Origin: Macrostomum hystrix
Taxonomy: Eukaryota > Platyhelminthes > Macrostomidae
DNA: 64,000 bases
Assembly (NCBI GenBank): GCA_950097015.1
Contig: CATNEN010000025.1
Span: 2,416,001 to 2,480,000, forward strand
Direction: 5' to 3'
Numbering within the stretch: the first letter of the stretch is position 1; each line of letters begins with the position of its first letter. Positions 28,101 to 34,879 of this stretch are shown in pieces. The translations under genes and the position numbers were made by a program. The notes below the pieces were generated by a model. That model was not told the origin of the DNA. It made no database searches and saw only the letters and a program-made list of their open reading frames with translations.

Positions 28101-31100
28101 ACAGGCTAAATCATACGGCTCGTAGTATATCAGTAGCAGTTGTTATGAACAGAAAGCTGCTTTAGAGATGGCAGTCAGTGCATTTGCCTTGTATTTATAG
28201 GGCCTGAAAAAGGCCTGCGATTTCAAGCTAGATGATTGAAGGATTGTCCGAGTAATGTTGCTCTCTCTCTTCTTTGCGCCACCAAAACGCGGCACTGATT
28301 GATTAGGTGTTGCATTGATAAGCGCCTTCTATGTTGGAAAGGTGTTAGGAATTATCAGTTCTGCAGCATCTGCCGAACTGCTGAAAAATGACTGACTTGG
28401 AAAGCAAATACATTGCAGAGAAATGGCGGTCTTCCACCACCGACCCAACTGAAGTGTTGCAACCAAAACTTTCATTAAAAGCACTCAACCTGGTCCTACT
28501 AGTTCTGCATAGATTTGGGACACAGAAAATATTTGCATTACCGCGAATTGCAGATAAGTGGCATTTGTAAGAATAGCTCACCAAACTGATGTTGAAGAAG
28601 TAGGAAATCTGCGAGATGGCACCGGTTAGGCCGGGGCAGCCGGACCCAAACACAACGAAGGCGGAAGGCAGGTAGTGCAGCAGATCGAACAGGTCCTTGG
28701 TGGCCTTGGCTGGGCGACACTGGAGTGCGAGATTGTTAAGGGCGACCGCGTCATTGCTTCTGTGACTGACCTGAATAGTGACTGATATGGATAGTGACTG
28801 AATTGGATAGTGACTGAATTGGATAGTGACTGAATTGGATAGTGACTGAATTGGATAGTGACTGAATTGGATAGTGACTGGTATGGATAGTGACTGAATT
28901 GGATAGTGACTGAATTGGATAGTGACTGGTATGGATAGTGACTGATATGGATAGTGACTGAATTGGATAGTGACTGAATTGGATAGTGCCTGATATGGAT
29001 AGTGACTGATATAAATAGTGACTGATATGGATAGTGACTGATATGGATAGTGACTGATATGGATAGTGACTGATATGGATAGTGACTGATTTGGATAGTG
29101 ACTGATATGGATAGTGACTGATATGGATAGTGACTGAATTGGATAGTGACTGAAATGGATAGTGACTGAATTGGATAGTGACTAATATGGATAGGGACTG
29201 ATATGGATAGTGACTGATATCGATAGTGACTGATTTGGATAGTGACTGGTATGGATAGTGACTGAATTGGATAGTGACTGGTATGGATAGTAACTGAATT
29301 GGATAGTGACTGGTATGGATAGTGACTGATATGGATAGTGACTGATATGGATAGTGACTGGTATGGATAGTGACTGAATTGGATAGTGACTGAATTGGAT
29401 AGTGACTGAATTGGATAGTGACTGATATGGATAGTGACTGATTTGGATAGTGACTGGTATGGATAGTGACTGATATGGATAGTGACTGAATTGGATAGTG
29501 ACTGGTATGGATAGTGACTGATATGGATAGTGACTGAATCGGATAGTGACTGATATGGATAGTGACTGATATGGATAGTGACTGAATCGGATAGTGACTG
29601 ATATGGATAGTGACTGATATGGATAGTGACTGAATCGGATAGTGACTGATATGGATAGTGACTGATTTGGATAGTGACTGATATGGATAGTGACTGGTAT
29701 GGATAGTGACTGATATGGATAGTGCCTGATATGGATAGTGACTGAATTGGATAGTGACTGATATGGATAGTGACTGATATGGATAGTGACTGAATCGGAT
29801 AGTGACTGATATGGATAGTGACTGATATGGATAGTGACTGAATCGGATAGTGACTGATATGGATAGTGACTGATTTGGATAGTGACTGATATGGATAGTG
29901 ACTGGTATGGATAGTGACTGATATGGATAGTGACTGATATGGATAGTGCCTGATATGGATAGTGACTGATTTGGATAGTGACTGAATAGAGCATTGCCAG
30001 TAGAAAATGTCTCGCTTGAGTACTGAGAGTGACATCTGTCTCGTGCGATTGCTGGCTGGCAAGCTTTTGAATTTTTCTTCTGCGCCAAAAATGATGATAG
30101 AGTTGCAATATTGTAAGCAGAGGCGGCGGCAGCAGGGAAGCTGGGACTTCATCGATCACTGATACCCACCCACCGCCAAGCCTGGCGAGCGCATCAGAAT
30201 AGAGTTCCCAGCATTAATACCAGCTAACTCTGACTAGTGGTTGGCAGAGAGTTTTTTAGCTGGGGCGGAAAAGCTGGCTGGTTGAGCCCACCGGCTCTGC
30301 CCCGCTCCCCTTTCGCCGTCAGGTTTCCGGCCTCGACACCCTTCTCCATTGCTGGACTAGATGATGGGATATGGCCTGCAGAATGAGAGAGATGCAGGGG
30401 TTCGCGCAGGCCCGGGGTAATCTGATCCGCTTCTGGGGACACCCGACTCCATGGGAAAGTGAGACCCTGTTGCGAGTTGTGGCAACTAGCTTCCCCGCCC
30501 CATTCTCTGACTCTCCCCAGCCTCCCACACTTGCCCCTGAGGCACGGTCCTCTCCCGCTGCATGGCCAGCAACTTGGCGGCCAGCCAGAAAGCCAATTTC
30601 CGTTGGGCAGGTCCCGCCACGCCATGCGGACCCATCCATTTGCAGCCTCTCATCTCTCTCGTCTTCTCACCATTCTCTCACTCTCAGCTCTGTCAGGGGG
30701 GACATTGTTGGCTCCGCTGTGTCTCTGGTTGAGACTGACTGGAATAAACTGTTCTTGAACTGTTTGATCCACACAGGACTCTGAATTAATAAGCTTCTAA
30801 TAATAGGTGATTCTAGGATTATAAGAAACAATGAATTCGATTATAATCTATGACCTATGGATTCGAACCCAGGGACCTTGGTGCGAGAGTTCGGATGGAC
30901 TTGTGATTGTTTTCCTTTTTTATTCAAGTTCAATTAGTCGAATAAGAAGTGTCACATGATGATGTGCTGGGCGAGTGCCGGGGCGTCCGCATCTCACAGA
31001 GGCGAGATCAATCAACAGCAAATAGCAATCTCATCGATAATGCTCTACTTTTCGGTTTAGCCTGAAGTCACAATTTCTCAGTGTATCACACAGCATCCCC

Positions 31101-32791
31101 GGATGCTCGCGGCTGGGGGACTCAGGAAATTGTTGCGGTTTTTTCGTCTCCCCTTGTTGGTCTGGGGAACTTATTAGCAACCAGGTCATTGTAATCAGAT
31201 TCCTGAGGCTTCCTTCATTAACCAGGAGCATGAGCTCAGGCGGGAGATGGGTCAGTTCGCAAAACTCAGGGACATTGCGGGAACAGATAGGCCTGTAGGT
31301 CGCCTCTGCGTAATGCAGTCTTTAATTAACAGTGCGTGCTATGAGACTCGACTCTCAAGAAACTCATGCTTGACGTGGTACACACTGTTTGCAGAAATTA
31401 AAATACGACGAGACTACATGTCTTCTTAATAAGAATTTTTTCCAGACAAGTTCAAATTTACTGTCAATAGACTGATCAAGATGTGTTGATGTTTTATGAA
31501 TGTACGAGTACAGTCTCACATTCTAATGTATTACAGATTGCAGCAGACAATCTCATTGATGGGCGCACAGGTATCACAGGTATTTCAGATTACTGATAGG
31601 CACACAGGGCGTTAATTATCACCGTTAAACTAACTGCCCTAATTGTTGCCCCTTCTCTATTAATTAAGGTGCGCTTTTGAGACACGGCCTCTTTATTAAC
31701 CCATAATTAAAGTGGTTACTCTAGTATTATCTATAATAATATTAATCTTGACATTCTCCCGACTATCCTGTACGAGAACTATTTTTTTAAGAAAAGATAA
31801 GAAAGTCATTTCTCATCGATCATGCTAATTGATTAGTGAATGGGCCCTACATTTTTTATCCAAGCTTTAAGTGCATTTTTTAGATTTCCACTATCTCGAT
31901 AAATTTGAGACCCGCATTTCTTTTGAAGCTCGCAACCTTCTTTAATCCGATCGACCTACTTTTTGCGGATCAAACTGAATCTTGGGATCATTAGTTGAGG
32001 GACGAATACGCGCTAAAATACATTTTTTTTTTCGTAAATCAGGGAGGGTAACACACTTAAAGTTTAGAGAGGGTAACACACTGAAGGTTCAGGGAGGCTA
32101 ACACACTGAAGGTTCAGGGAGGCTAACACACTGAAGGTTTAGGGAGGCTAACACACTGAAGGTTTAGAGAGGGTAACACACTGAAGGTTCAGGGAGGGTA
32201 ACATACTGAAGGTTCACGGAGGGTGACACACTGAAGGTTTAGGGAGGGTAACATACTGAAGGTTCAGGGAGGGTTACAAACTGAAGGTTCAGGGAGGGTT
32301 ACAAACTGAAGGTTCATGGCGGGTAACAAACACACTGAAGGTTCAGGGAGGGTAACAAACACACTGAAGGTTCAGGGCGGCTGACTTTCAAATTGCCCCC
32401 AATAATTAATTGACTATTGAATTTCATATGGAGAATTTCCCATTTGAACGGTTAGCTTTGAAAGATAAAAGTACATCTGTAGCCAACGATTGCAATAGTG
32501 CTCGCAATAGAGCAATATAGCAATAGAGCTTGTGGGCATGGCACCCACTTCCAGTTAAAAAGACAATGAGCCAAAAGGCACACATTGCGGTGCAGTAAAA
32601 TATTGAGTTTTGCTATTGAAATGACATTGGCAAGGAGCGGCCATTTGGTGAATGTCCTGACATAAAATTCTGAGACCACTTCACTGGTAGAGTATTGAAA
32701 ATCCTTTCCAGTTAAGAAGTTTGTAGATAGGTCACTAAACGCTTAGCTACACTTCACTATGCCAAAATCTAGCATTTCACCTATCTACGAG

Positions 32792-32883
<92 letters not shown>

Positions 32884-32900
32884 AAATCTATCTATCTATA

Positions 32901-32963
<63 letters not shown>

Positions 32964-32964
32964 A

Positions 32965-33023
<59 letters not shown>

Positions 33024-34879
33024 ATATCTATCTATCTATCTATCTAAAAAAGGGAAGGGCGCCCCGTATTTAGCCCTGAAATTGCGTCATTCTTATGTAG
33101 GACCTTTGCTTCACAAACCAGAAATACTTGCGCGAATCATATGATTATCAGTTTAGCCTTAAATTATGTACAAGGGTGAAGACTCGAGGTAAGTTAGCAG
33201 CGCGTTCTGAGCTTCTCGCCGACTGCTCTTCAGGCATCTACACACGCATCCGTTGACGTGCTGCAAAATATCAATTCGTCTGTATCATCAGCAAGGGAGC
33301 TTGTGGGCCAGTGGTTGAAGCTCCGGACTTCTGACAGAGACGTCGGGAGTTCGAATTTCAGCCAGATGAGAGAAATACGAGATCGTATACAGTTTGTTTC
33401 CTTGAGTGAAACACTAAATTCAATAGAGCATCAGGGCTTCCAGCTATAAAAATGGATACCAGCATTAACTCGGGTAGAAACTGTGGGTTTGGTGGCCTCC
33501 ACTGCTGTACACAACTTATGTCTATCCACCTGTATGACGGCTGTTCAGTCCATGCACTGGGGGGATGCCACACCCACCCTCAATTACCCGAGCTCATGCT
33601 GTCACCCATTAAACAGCTGGGCGAACTGAAGCAATTTAGAGTTTGCCAAAAGACAAGCAGTGGTCTTGCTTAAGGACACAAATTGTTATAGGGAATCGAA
33701 AATCGAACCCCCAACCTTCAAGTCATGAGTCCGACGCTCTAACCACAAGGCTAGAACATCCCTATCTGGAATATCTGTGATACCTGTGTGCCACAGTGAG
33801 ATTGTCAGCTGCAATCTGGAATACCTGTGATACCTGTGTGCCACAGTGAGATTGTCAGCTGCAATCTGGAATACCTGTGATACCTGTGTGTCACAGTGAG
33901 ATTGTCAGCTGCAATCTGGAATACCTGTGATACCTGTGTGTCACAGTGAGATTGTCAGCTGCAATCTGGAATACCTGTGATACCTGTGTGTCACAGTGAG
34001 ATTGTCAGCTGCAATCTGGAATACCTGTGATACCTGTGTGCCACAGTGAGATTGTCAGCTGCAATCTGGAATACCTGTGATACCTGTGTGCCACAGTGAG
34101 ATTGTCAGCTGCAATCTGGAATACCTGTGATACCTGTGTGTCACAGTGAGATTGTCAGCTGCAATCTGGAATACCTGTGATACCTGTGTGTCACAGTGAG
34201 ATTGTCAGCTGCAATCTGGAATACCTGTGATACCTGTGTGTCACAGTGAGATTGTCAGCTGCAATCTGGAATACCTGTGATACCTGTGTGCCACAGTGAG
34301 ATTGTCAGCTGCAATCTGGAATACCTGTGATACCTGTGTGCCACAGTGAGATTGTCAGCTGCAATCTGGAATACCTGTGATACCTGTGTGCCACAGTGAG
34401 ATTGTCAGCTGCAATCTGGAATACCTGTGATACCTGTGTGCCACAGTGAGATTGTCAGCTGCAATCTGGAATACCTGTGATACCTGTGTGCCACAGTGAG
34501 ATTGTCAGCTGCAATCTGGAATACCTGTGATACCTGTGTGCCACAGTGAGATTGTCAGCTGTAATCTAGAATACCCAAAAATGAGAGGTGGCCACTGCTC
34601 ACAGCCTGAGCAGTCTCTCACCCAGGTGGTGATGTACACCAGGCGGAGCCGCACCCGGTCGGTCAGGTGTCGAACTCTGGCCAGCGCCAATTCGAAGGCC
34701 AGCAGGGAGCCGTCGCTGTCGCTGGGTATCAGAGCAGCGATGTACACATCGGTTGAGCTGCGCTCCACTGAGAACAGGTCCCTGGAGAATGGCACCACGT
34801 CTGACGGGTGACGAATTGTAAATTCGCAATTAGCCGTCACAATCAGAGTTAGCAGGGCGGTCGCCAGGCTGACAGTCAT
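1221..34879 (-). CDS. GABBR2: GABA-B receptor, subunit-2-like (whole gene, 21 exons)
   Basis: Class C GPCR of the plasma membrane. Known GABA-B receptors are obligate heterodimers in which subunit 1 binds GABA and subunit 2 couples to Gi/o. I joined 21 exons into about 1010 residues: signal peptide (1-18), Venus-flytrap ectodomain (about 30-440), seven TM segments (about 460-725), and a cytoplasmic tail with a coiled coil (about 825-862) and a Gly/Ser/Pro-rich end. Diagnostic strings are [62 protein letters not shown] and [16 protein letters not shown]. They are closest to subunit 2 as I remember the family. At the position where subunit 1 has its GABA-contacting Cys-Ser-Ser, this protein has Cys-Pro-Gly (FGSGCPG), so it may not bind GABA. 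Junctions of exons 1-7 are all phase 0. Introns hold private minisatellites. Subtype is less certain than family. Confidence 0.92.
1663..5150. repeat. 30-bp minisatellite with a CACGTG E-box in almost every unit
   Basis: About 115 units in receptor intron 20. Each contains ataatcacgtgtctcttatc, that is a palindromic CACGTG and GATAA-type TTATC motifs. Very homogeneous; rare variants recur at fixed multiples of 30 (for example the caagtttctcttacc variant near 2808 and 4158, 45 units apart), showing block duplication. Confidence 0.98.
5613..5699 (-). CDS. GABBR2: GABA-B receptor exon 20
   Basis: Acceptor ATAG and donor AG|GTAGCA, phase 2 at both ends. [20 protein letters not shown] then DRLLADNP. 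The donor itself spells an in-frame TAG, so intron retention would terminate the protein here. Confidence 0.72.
5740..7120. repeat. 52-bp minisatellite, higher order
   Basis: About 26 units containing gacagtggattaggaagatg, in receptor intron 19. A marked variant (caatcaaaaaatcttt) recurs near 6473, 6681, 6889 and 7097, so the upper part is organised in four-unit blocks of about 208 bp. Confidence 0.95.
7166..7271 (-). CDS. GABBR2: GABA-B receptor exon 19
   Basis: Acceptor GCAG in phase 1, donor AG|GTGGGA in phase 2. It encodes [17 protein letters not shown] and [14 protein letters not shown]. If the intron is retained, the frame ends three codons later at TGA, giving a shorter tail. The 52-bp array starts about 40 bases past the donor. 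Confidence 0.72.
7380..7520. repeat. 24-bp minisatellite
   Basis: Six near-perfect units (ctgatctatccagcccactc core) in receptor intron 18. Confidence 0.95.
7572..7662 (-). CDS. GABBR2: GABA-B receptor exon 18 (coiled coil end)
   Basis: Phase 0 start (acceptor TCAG), phase 1 end (donor GTGAGC). [17 protein letters not shown] completes the coiled coil and is followed by a Ser-rich stretch. Confidence 0.8.
7663..8583. other. Receptor intron 17, unique sequence
   Basis: AT-rich, no array, no element recognised; normal GTGAGT donor and TTCAG acceptor on the minus strand. Confidence 0.6.
8584..8751 (-). CDS. GABBR2: GABA-B receptor exon 17 (tail, start of coiled coil)
   Basis: 56 codons, phase 0 at both ends, acceptor TTAG, donor GTGAGT. 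Highly charged: [19 protein letters not shown] and, at the end, [17 protein letters not shown], a heptad-like stretch that continues into exon 18. Known GABA-B subunits dimerise through such a tail coiled coil. Confidence 0.8.
8850..9480. repeat. 86-bp tandem repeat
   Basis: About six units in receptor intron 16, with gatatcttagctggaatgta and two aatgtacatt palindromic motifs per unit. Edges are degenerate. Confidence 0.92.
9745..9909 (-). CDS. GABBR2: GABA-B receptor exon 16 (cytoplasmic tail)
   Basis: 55 codons, phase 0. [20 protein letters not shown] then [17 protein letters not shown]. Donor is GTGCGT. Acceptor GAG at 9910 was chosen; a second in-frame GAG acceptor would start the exon at CAC 18 bases later. 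The tail is not conserved, so this rests on frame, composition and splice sites. Confidence 0.75.
10189..10413 (-). CDS. GABBR2: GABA-B receptor exon 15 (TM5-TM7)
   Basis: 75 codons, phase 0 at both ends, acceptor TAAG, donor GTGAGA. It reads [37 protein letters not shown] and [16 protein letters not shown]. This is the most strongly conserved exon of the gene. Confidence 0.97.
10555..11125. repeat. 38-bp minisatellite
   Basis: About 14 units around gacagtcagggaatggagtt in receptor intron 14, degenerate at both ends. Confidence 0.95.
11554..11658 (-). CDS. GABBR2: GABA-B receptor exon 14 (extracellular loop 2, TM5 start)
   Basis: 35 codons, phase 0 at both ends, acceptor ACAG, donor GTAAGC. 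It carries [11 protein letters not shown], with the loop-2 cysteine that pairs with TM3 in class C receptors, then [14 protein letters not shown]. Confidence 0.95.
11830..11952 (-). CDS. GABBR2: GABA-B receptor exon 13 (TM4)
   Basis: 41 codons, phase 0 at both ends, acceptor GCAG, donor [26 protein letters not shown] and [10 protein letters not shown] match KIIKDQKL...CWQAVDP of loop 2 and TM4. Confidence 0.95.
12149..12256 (-). CDS. GABBR2: GABA-B receptor exon 12 (TM3)
   Basis: 36 codons, phase 0 at both ends, acceptor AAAG, donor GTTTGT. It encodes [20 protein letters not shown] then TWRVHCIF, the TM3 and loop-2 signature. The intron upstream is only 81 bp and has no repeat. Confidence 0.95.
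12338..12476 (-). CDS. GABBR2: GABA-B receptor exon 11 (intracellular loop 1, TM2)
   Basis: Acceptor ACAG (phase 2), donor GTGAGC (phase 0). It reads [20 protein letters not shown], the highly conserved loop-1/TM2 signature, then LGTDAGL and TYICS. The 24-bp array of intron 10 starts about 60 bases upstream. Confidence 0.95.
12535..14010. repeat. 24-bp minisatellite
   Basis: About 60 units of catagacatacgatagaatc in receptor intron 10, starting about 60 bases from the exon 11 acceptor. A shortened variant junction (ataggcattgacatac) recurs through the array, marking block duplications. Confidence 0.97.
14015..16177. other. Receptor intron 10, non-array part
   Basis: About 2.1 kb without recognised coding sequence. 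A locally GC-rich stretch near 14880-15060 has repeated cggcttygc words. No SINE signature seen. Confidence 0.5.
16178..16328 (-). CDS. GABBR2: GABA-B receptor exon 10 (linker and TM1)
   Basis: Acceptor GAAG (phase 1), donor GTCAGT (phase 2). The linker [20 protein letters not shown] is followed by a hydrophobic TM1 ([20 protein letters not shown]) and NIMYRNH. A SINE-like sequence lies about 25 bases upstream of the acceptor. Confidence 0.92.
16348..16470 (+). mobile_element. tRNA-derived SINE fragment
   Basis: Has a B-box (gaagttcgaatcttagcc) followed by tttgtgtccttgagcaagac, the conserved body seen in the other SINEs here. A second tRNA-like head (agcggtctaacgcgtctgcc) follows at about 16487. 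In receptor intron 9, beside exon 10. Confidence 0.7.
17621..17719 (-). CDS. GABBR2: GABA-B receptor exon 9
   Basis: Acceptor ACAG, donor GTGAGC, phase 1 at both ends. It encodes [20 protein letters not shown] and then [14 protein letters not shown], equivalent to the MGTIKFTQFQ...IIRF end of the ectodomain, just before the linker to TM1. Confidence 0.88.
17930..18960. repeat. 24-bp minisatellite, higher order of about 216 bp
   Basis: Unit gattctacagaagattcctg plus four bases, in receptor intron 8. A nine-unit block with a distinctive ctaataaagattattaatac segment repeats near 18115, 18332 and 18547. Confidence 0.95.
19027..19078 (-). CDS. GABBR2: GABA-B receptor exon 8 (5' border unresolved)
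   Basis: The frame reads [12 protein letters not shown] and then a split Gly, matching the family string GQVVFRNGERMG and joining exon 9 in phase 1 through donor GTAAAT. The 5' edge is a problem. There is no AG on the minus strand between 19113 and 19027, and the next AGs upstream give the wrong phase or a long foreign extension. The listed start is a phase-compatible guess; homology alone would put it about 21 bases further in. It may use a non-AG acceptor or hold a sequence change. Confidence 0.65.
19160..19192. repeat. (CT)n microsatellite
   Basis: Perfect CT dinucleotide run just upstream (minus sense) of receptor exon 8; on the minus strand it reads AG repeats. Confidence 0.95.
19440..19980. 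repeat. 15-bp minisatellite A
   Basis: About 36 units of gggatcagaaattgt with ggaatcatg and ggggttag variants, in receptor intron 7. Confidence 0.97.
19981..20245. repeat. 15-bp minisatellite B
   Basis: About 17 units of ctgacacttagggat, directly abutting array A and closely related in sequence to the array at 24238. Confidence 0.95.
20246..21039. other. Receptor intron 7, unique part
   Basis: Moderately GC-rich, with short ORFs on both strands but no recognisable protein and no exon fitting the receptor. Confidence 0.5.
21040..21800. repeat. Pyrimidine-rich tandem repeat
   Basis: Irregular units around catcccagtctctctc, about 15-16 bp, C/T on the plus strand. A mirror-like purine/pyrimidine tract. 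Confidence 0.92.
22640..23281. repeat. gagta-type repeat followed by a 22-bp minisatellite
   Basis: After a short gagtagagt run, about 24 units of cagtggaggctggtggagca reach to within 10 bases of the receptor exon 7 donor. Because 22 is not a multiple of 3, all three plus frames stay open and give the same peptide. Confidence 0.96.
23290..23508 (-). CDS. GABBR2: GABA-B receptor exon 7
   Basis: Residues 323-395, donor GTGAGC, phase 0. It carries [20 protein letters not shown] (family: FHGYAYDGIWVIA) and ends NSNFTGLT (family: ETNFFGVT). Acceptor CACAG at 23509 is preferred. An alternative in-frame acceptor AAAG would extend the exon to 23535, adding nine residues. A 22-bp array begins within 10 bases of its donor. 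Confidence 0.88.
23630..23840 (+). mobile_element. tRNA-derived SINE
   Basis: A-box region ttagagcgtcggactcacga, B-box ggggttcgattccc, then a body with gcttcagttcacccaactgt and the tail gtccatggactgaattcagc. No acceptor-stem folding of a functional tRNA is expected. In receptor intron 6. Confidence 0.82.
23848..23965 (+). mobile_element. tRNA-derived SINE, 5' truncated
   Basis: B-box agaagttcgaatctcagccc and body tttgtgtccatgagcaagaa directly follow the previous SINE in the same orientation; together they fill much of the 507-bp intron 6. Confidence 0.75.
24016..24210 (-). CDS. GABBR2: GABA-B receptor exon 6
   Basis: Residues 258-322, acceptor GTAG, donor GTGAGA, phase 0 at both ends. It begins [18 protein letters not shown] (family: AYEENMYG...WIIPGW), includes a Cys-rich [16 protein letters not shown] segment, and ends SADTAQ. 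A 15-bp minisatellite starts about 28 bases upstream of its acceptor. Confidence 0.92.
24238..24965. repeat. 15-bp minisatellite C
   Basis: About 48 units of gatctgacactggggna in receptor intron 5, starting about 28 bases from the exon 6 acceptor. Confidence 0.97.
25355..25420 (-). CDS. GABBR2: GABA-B receptor exon 5 (22-codon exon)
   Basis: Residues 236-257, acceptor GCAG, donor GTAAGA, phase 0 at both ends. It reads [15 protein letters not shown] followed by LAPLFCA, the lobe-2 strand and helix that normally read DVRII...VFC. Too short to stand out as an ORF; found by searching for the missing segment. Confidence 0.85.
25675..26025. repeat. 40-bp repeat in 80-bp alternation
   Basis: Units aatgtacatatatttgttta plus ttatcgatcgctgggtaaag in receptor intron 4, alternating tcggatat and ctgggtaa types. 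Each unit contains atcgat/cgatcg palindromes. Confidence 0.93.
26166..26279 (-). CDS. GABBR2: GABA-B receptor exon 4
   Basis: Residues 198-235, acceptor CCAG, donor GTGAGC, phase 0 at both ends. It encodes [17 protein letters not shown] to VRALELFK, matching the lobe-2 helix region that follows the GWxx strand in GABA-B receptors. Confidence 0.85.
26280..26929. other. Receptor intron 3, unique sequence
   Basis: No array and no element recognised. Confidence 0.6.
26930..27124 (-). CDS. GABBR2: GABA-B receptor exon 3
   Basis: Residues 133-197, acceptor ACAG, donor GTGAGT, phase 0 at both ends. It begins [20 protein letters not shown], a family hallmark of lobe 1, and continues through [16 protein letters not shown]. 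Ser-rich near the end. Confidence 0.93.
27125..28581. other. Receptor intron 2, unique sequence
   Basis: No minisatellite. Contains a perfect short hairpin at 27583-27608 and several aatgtacat motifs (27830-27960). Confidence 0.6.
28582..28719 (-). CDS. GABBR2: GABA-B receptor exon 2
   Basis: Residues 87-132, acceptor CCAG, donor GTGAGC, phase 0 at both ends. It carries [14 protein letters not shown] and [19 protein letters not shown], the lobe-1 segment that in subunit 1 holds ligand-binding serines. Here Pro-Gly replaces the serines. Confidence 0.9.
28768..29990. repeat. 16-bp minisatellite
   Basis: About 76 units of ggatagtgactgatat with gaatt, ggtat and aatcg variants, in receptor intron 1 starting about 48 bases from the exon 2 acceptor. 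Gives long shadow ORFs in all three minus frames. Confidence 0.97.
29991..30834. other. Receptor intron 1, unique GC-richer part
   Basis: No exon fitting the receptor; small overlapping ORFs on both strands without recognisable motifs. Confidence 0.5.
30835..30905 (-). mobile_element. tRNA-like SINE head fragment
   Basis: Minus strand reads ctctcgcaccaaggtccctg then ggttcgaatcc, a B-box. It shares gcctctcgcaa...aaggtccctg with the sequence at 41600. Confidence 0.6.
31525..31612 (-). repeat. Lone inverted relative of the 50-bp array
   Basis: Contains cagattgcagcagacaatct and gcacacaggtatcacaggt-like pieces, matching the reverse complement of the unit at 33766-34575. Confidence 0.7.
32038..32385. 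repeat. 25-bp minisatellite
   Basis: About 13 units of gggaggctaacacactgaag, degenerate, in receptor intron 1. Confidence 0.93.
32788..33045. repeat. (TATC)n microsatellite
   Basis: About 64 tetranucleotide units with five interruptions; on the minus strand GATA repeats. Confidence 0.97.
33296..33500 (+). mobile_element. tRNA-derived SINE (plus member of an inverted pair)
   Basis: Head ggccagtggttgaagctccg, B-box gggagttcgaatttcagcc, body tttgtttccttgagtgaaac and aatggataccagcattaact. Confidence 0.78.
33530..33766 (-). mobile_element. tRNA-derived SINE (minus member of an inverted pair)
   Basis: Minus strand: tggttagagcgtcggactca, ggggttcgattttcg, body tttgtgtccttaagcaagac, tail gtgcatggactgaacagc. 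Converges with the plus SINE at 33296; its tRNA head abuts the 50-bp array. Confidence 0.82.
33766..34575. repeat. 50-bp minisatellite
   Basis: About 16 nearly identical units (gtgagattgtcagctgcaat and ggaatacctgtgatacctgt) ending about 47 bases from the exon 1 donor of the receptor. Variation is almost limited to one position (gtgccaca/gtgtcaca). Confidence 0.98.
34622..34879 (-). CDS. GABBR2: GABA-B receptor exon 1 (signal peptide, start of ligand-binding lobe 1)
   Basis: Residues 1-86. I start at the ATG at 34879 because it opens a clean signal peptide ([18 protein letters not shown]). An in-frame ATG at 34948 would put a basic leader in front of it. The exon then carries [13 protein letters not shown] and ends ...LVYITTW before donor GTGAGA, phase 0. 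A second donor 16 bases downstream (GTGAGC) would break the frame into exon 2. Confidence 0.85.

Noticed and set aside
28626-30159. Three overlapping minus ORFs of 325-508 codons
   Set aside because: Shadow of the 16-bp array; only the first 46 codons of exon 2 in one frame are real.
33766-34575. CRISPR-like array
   Set aside because: Units are contiguous and identical, with no variable spacers, and the genome is eukaryotic.
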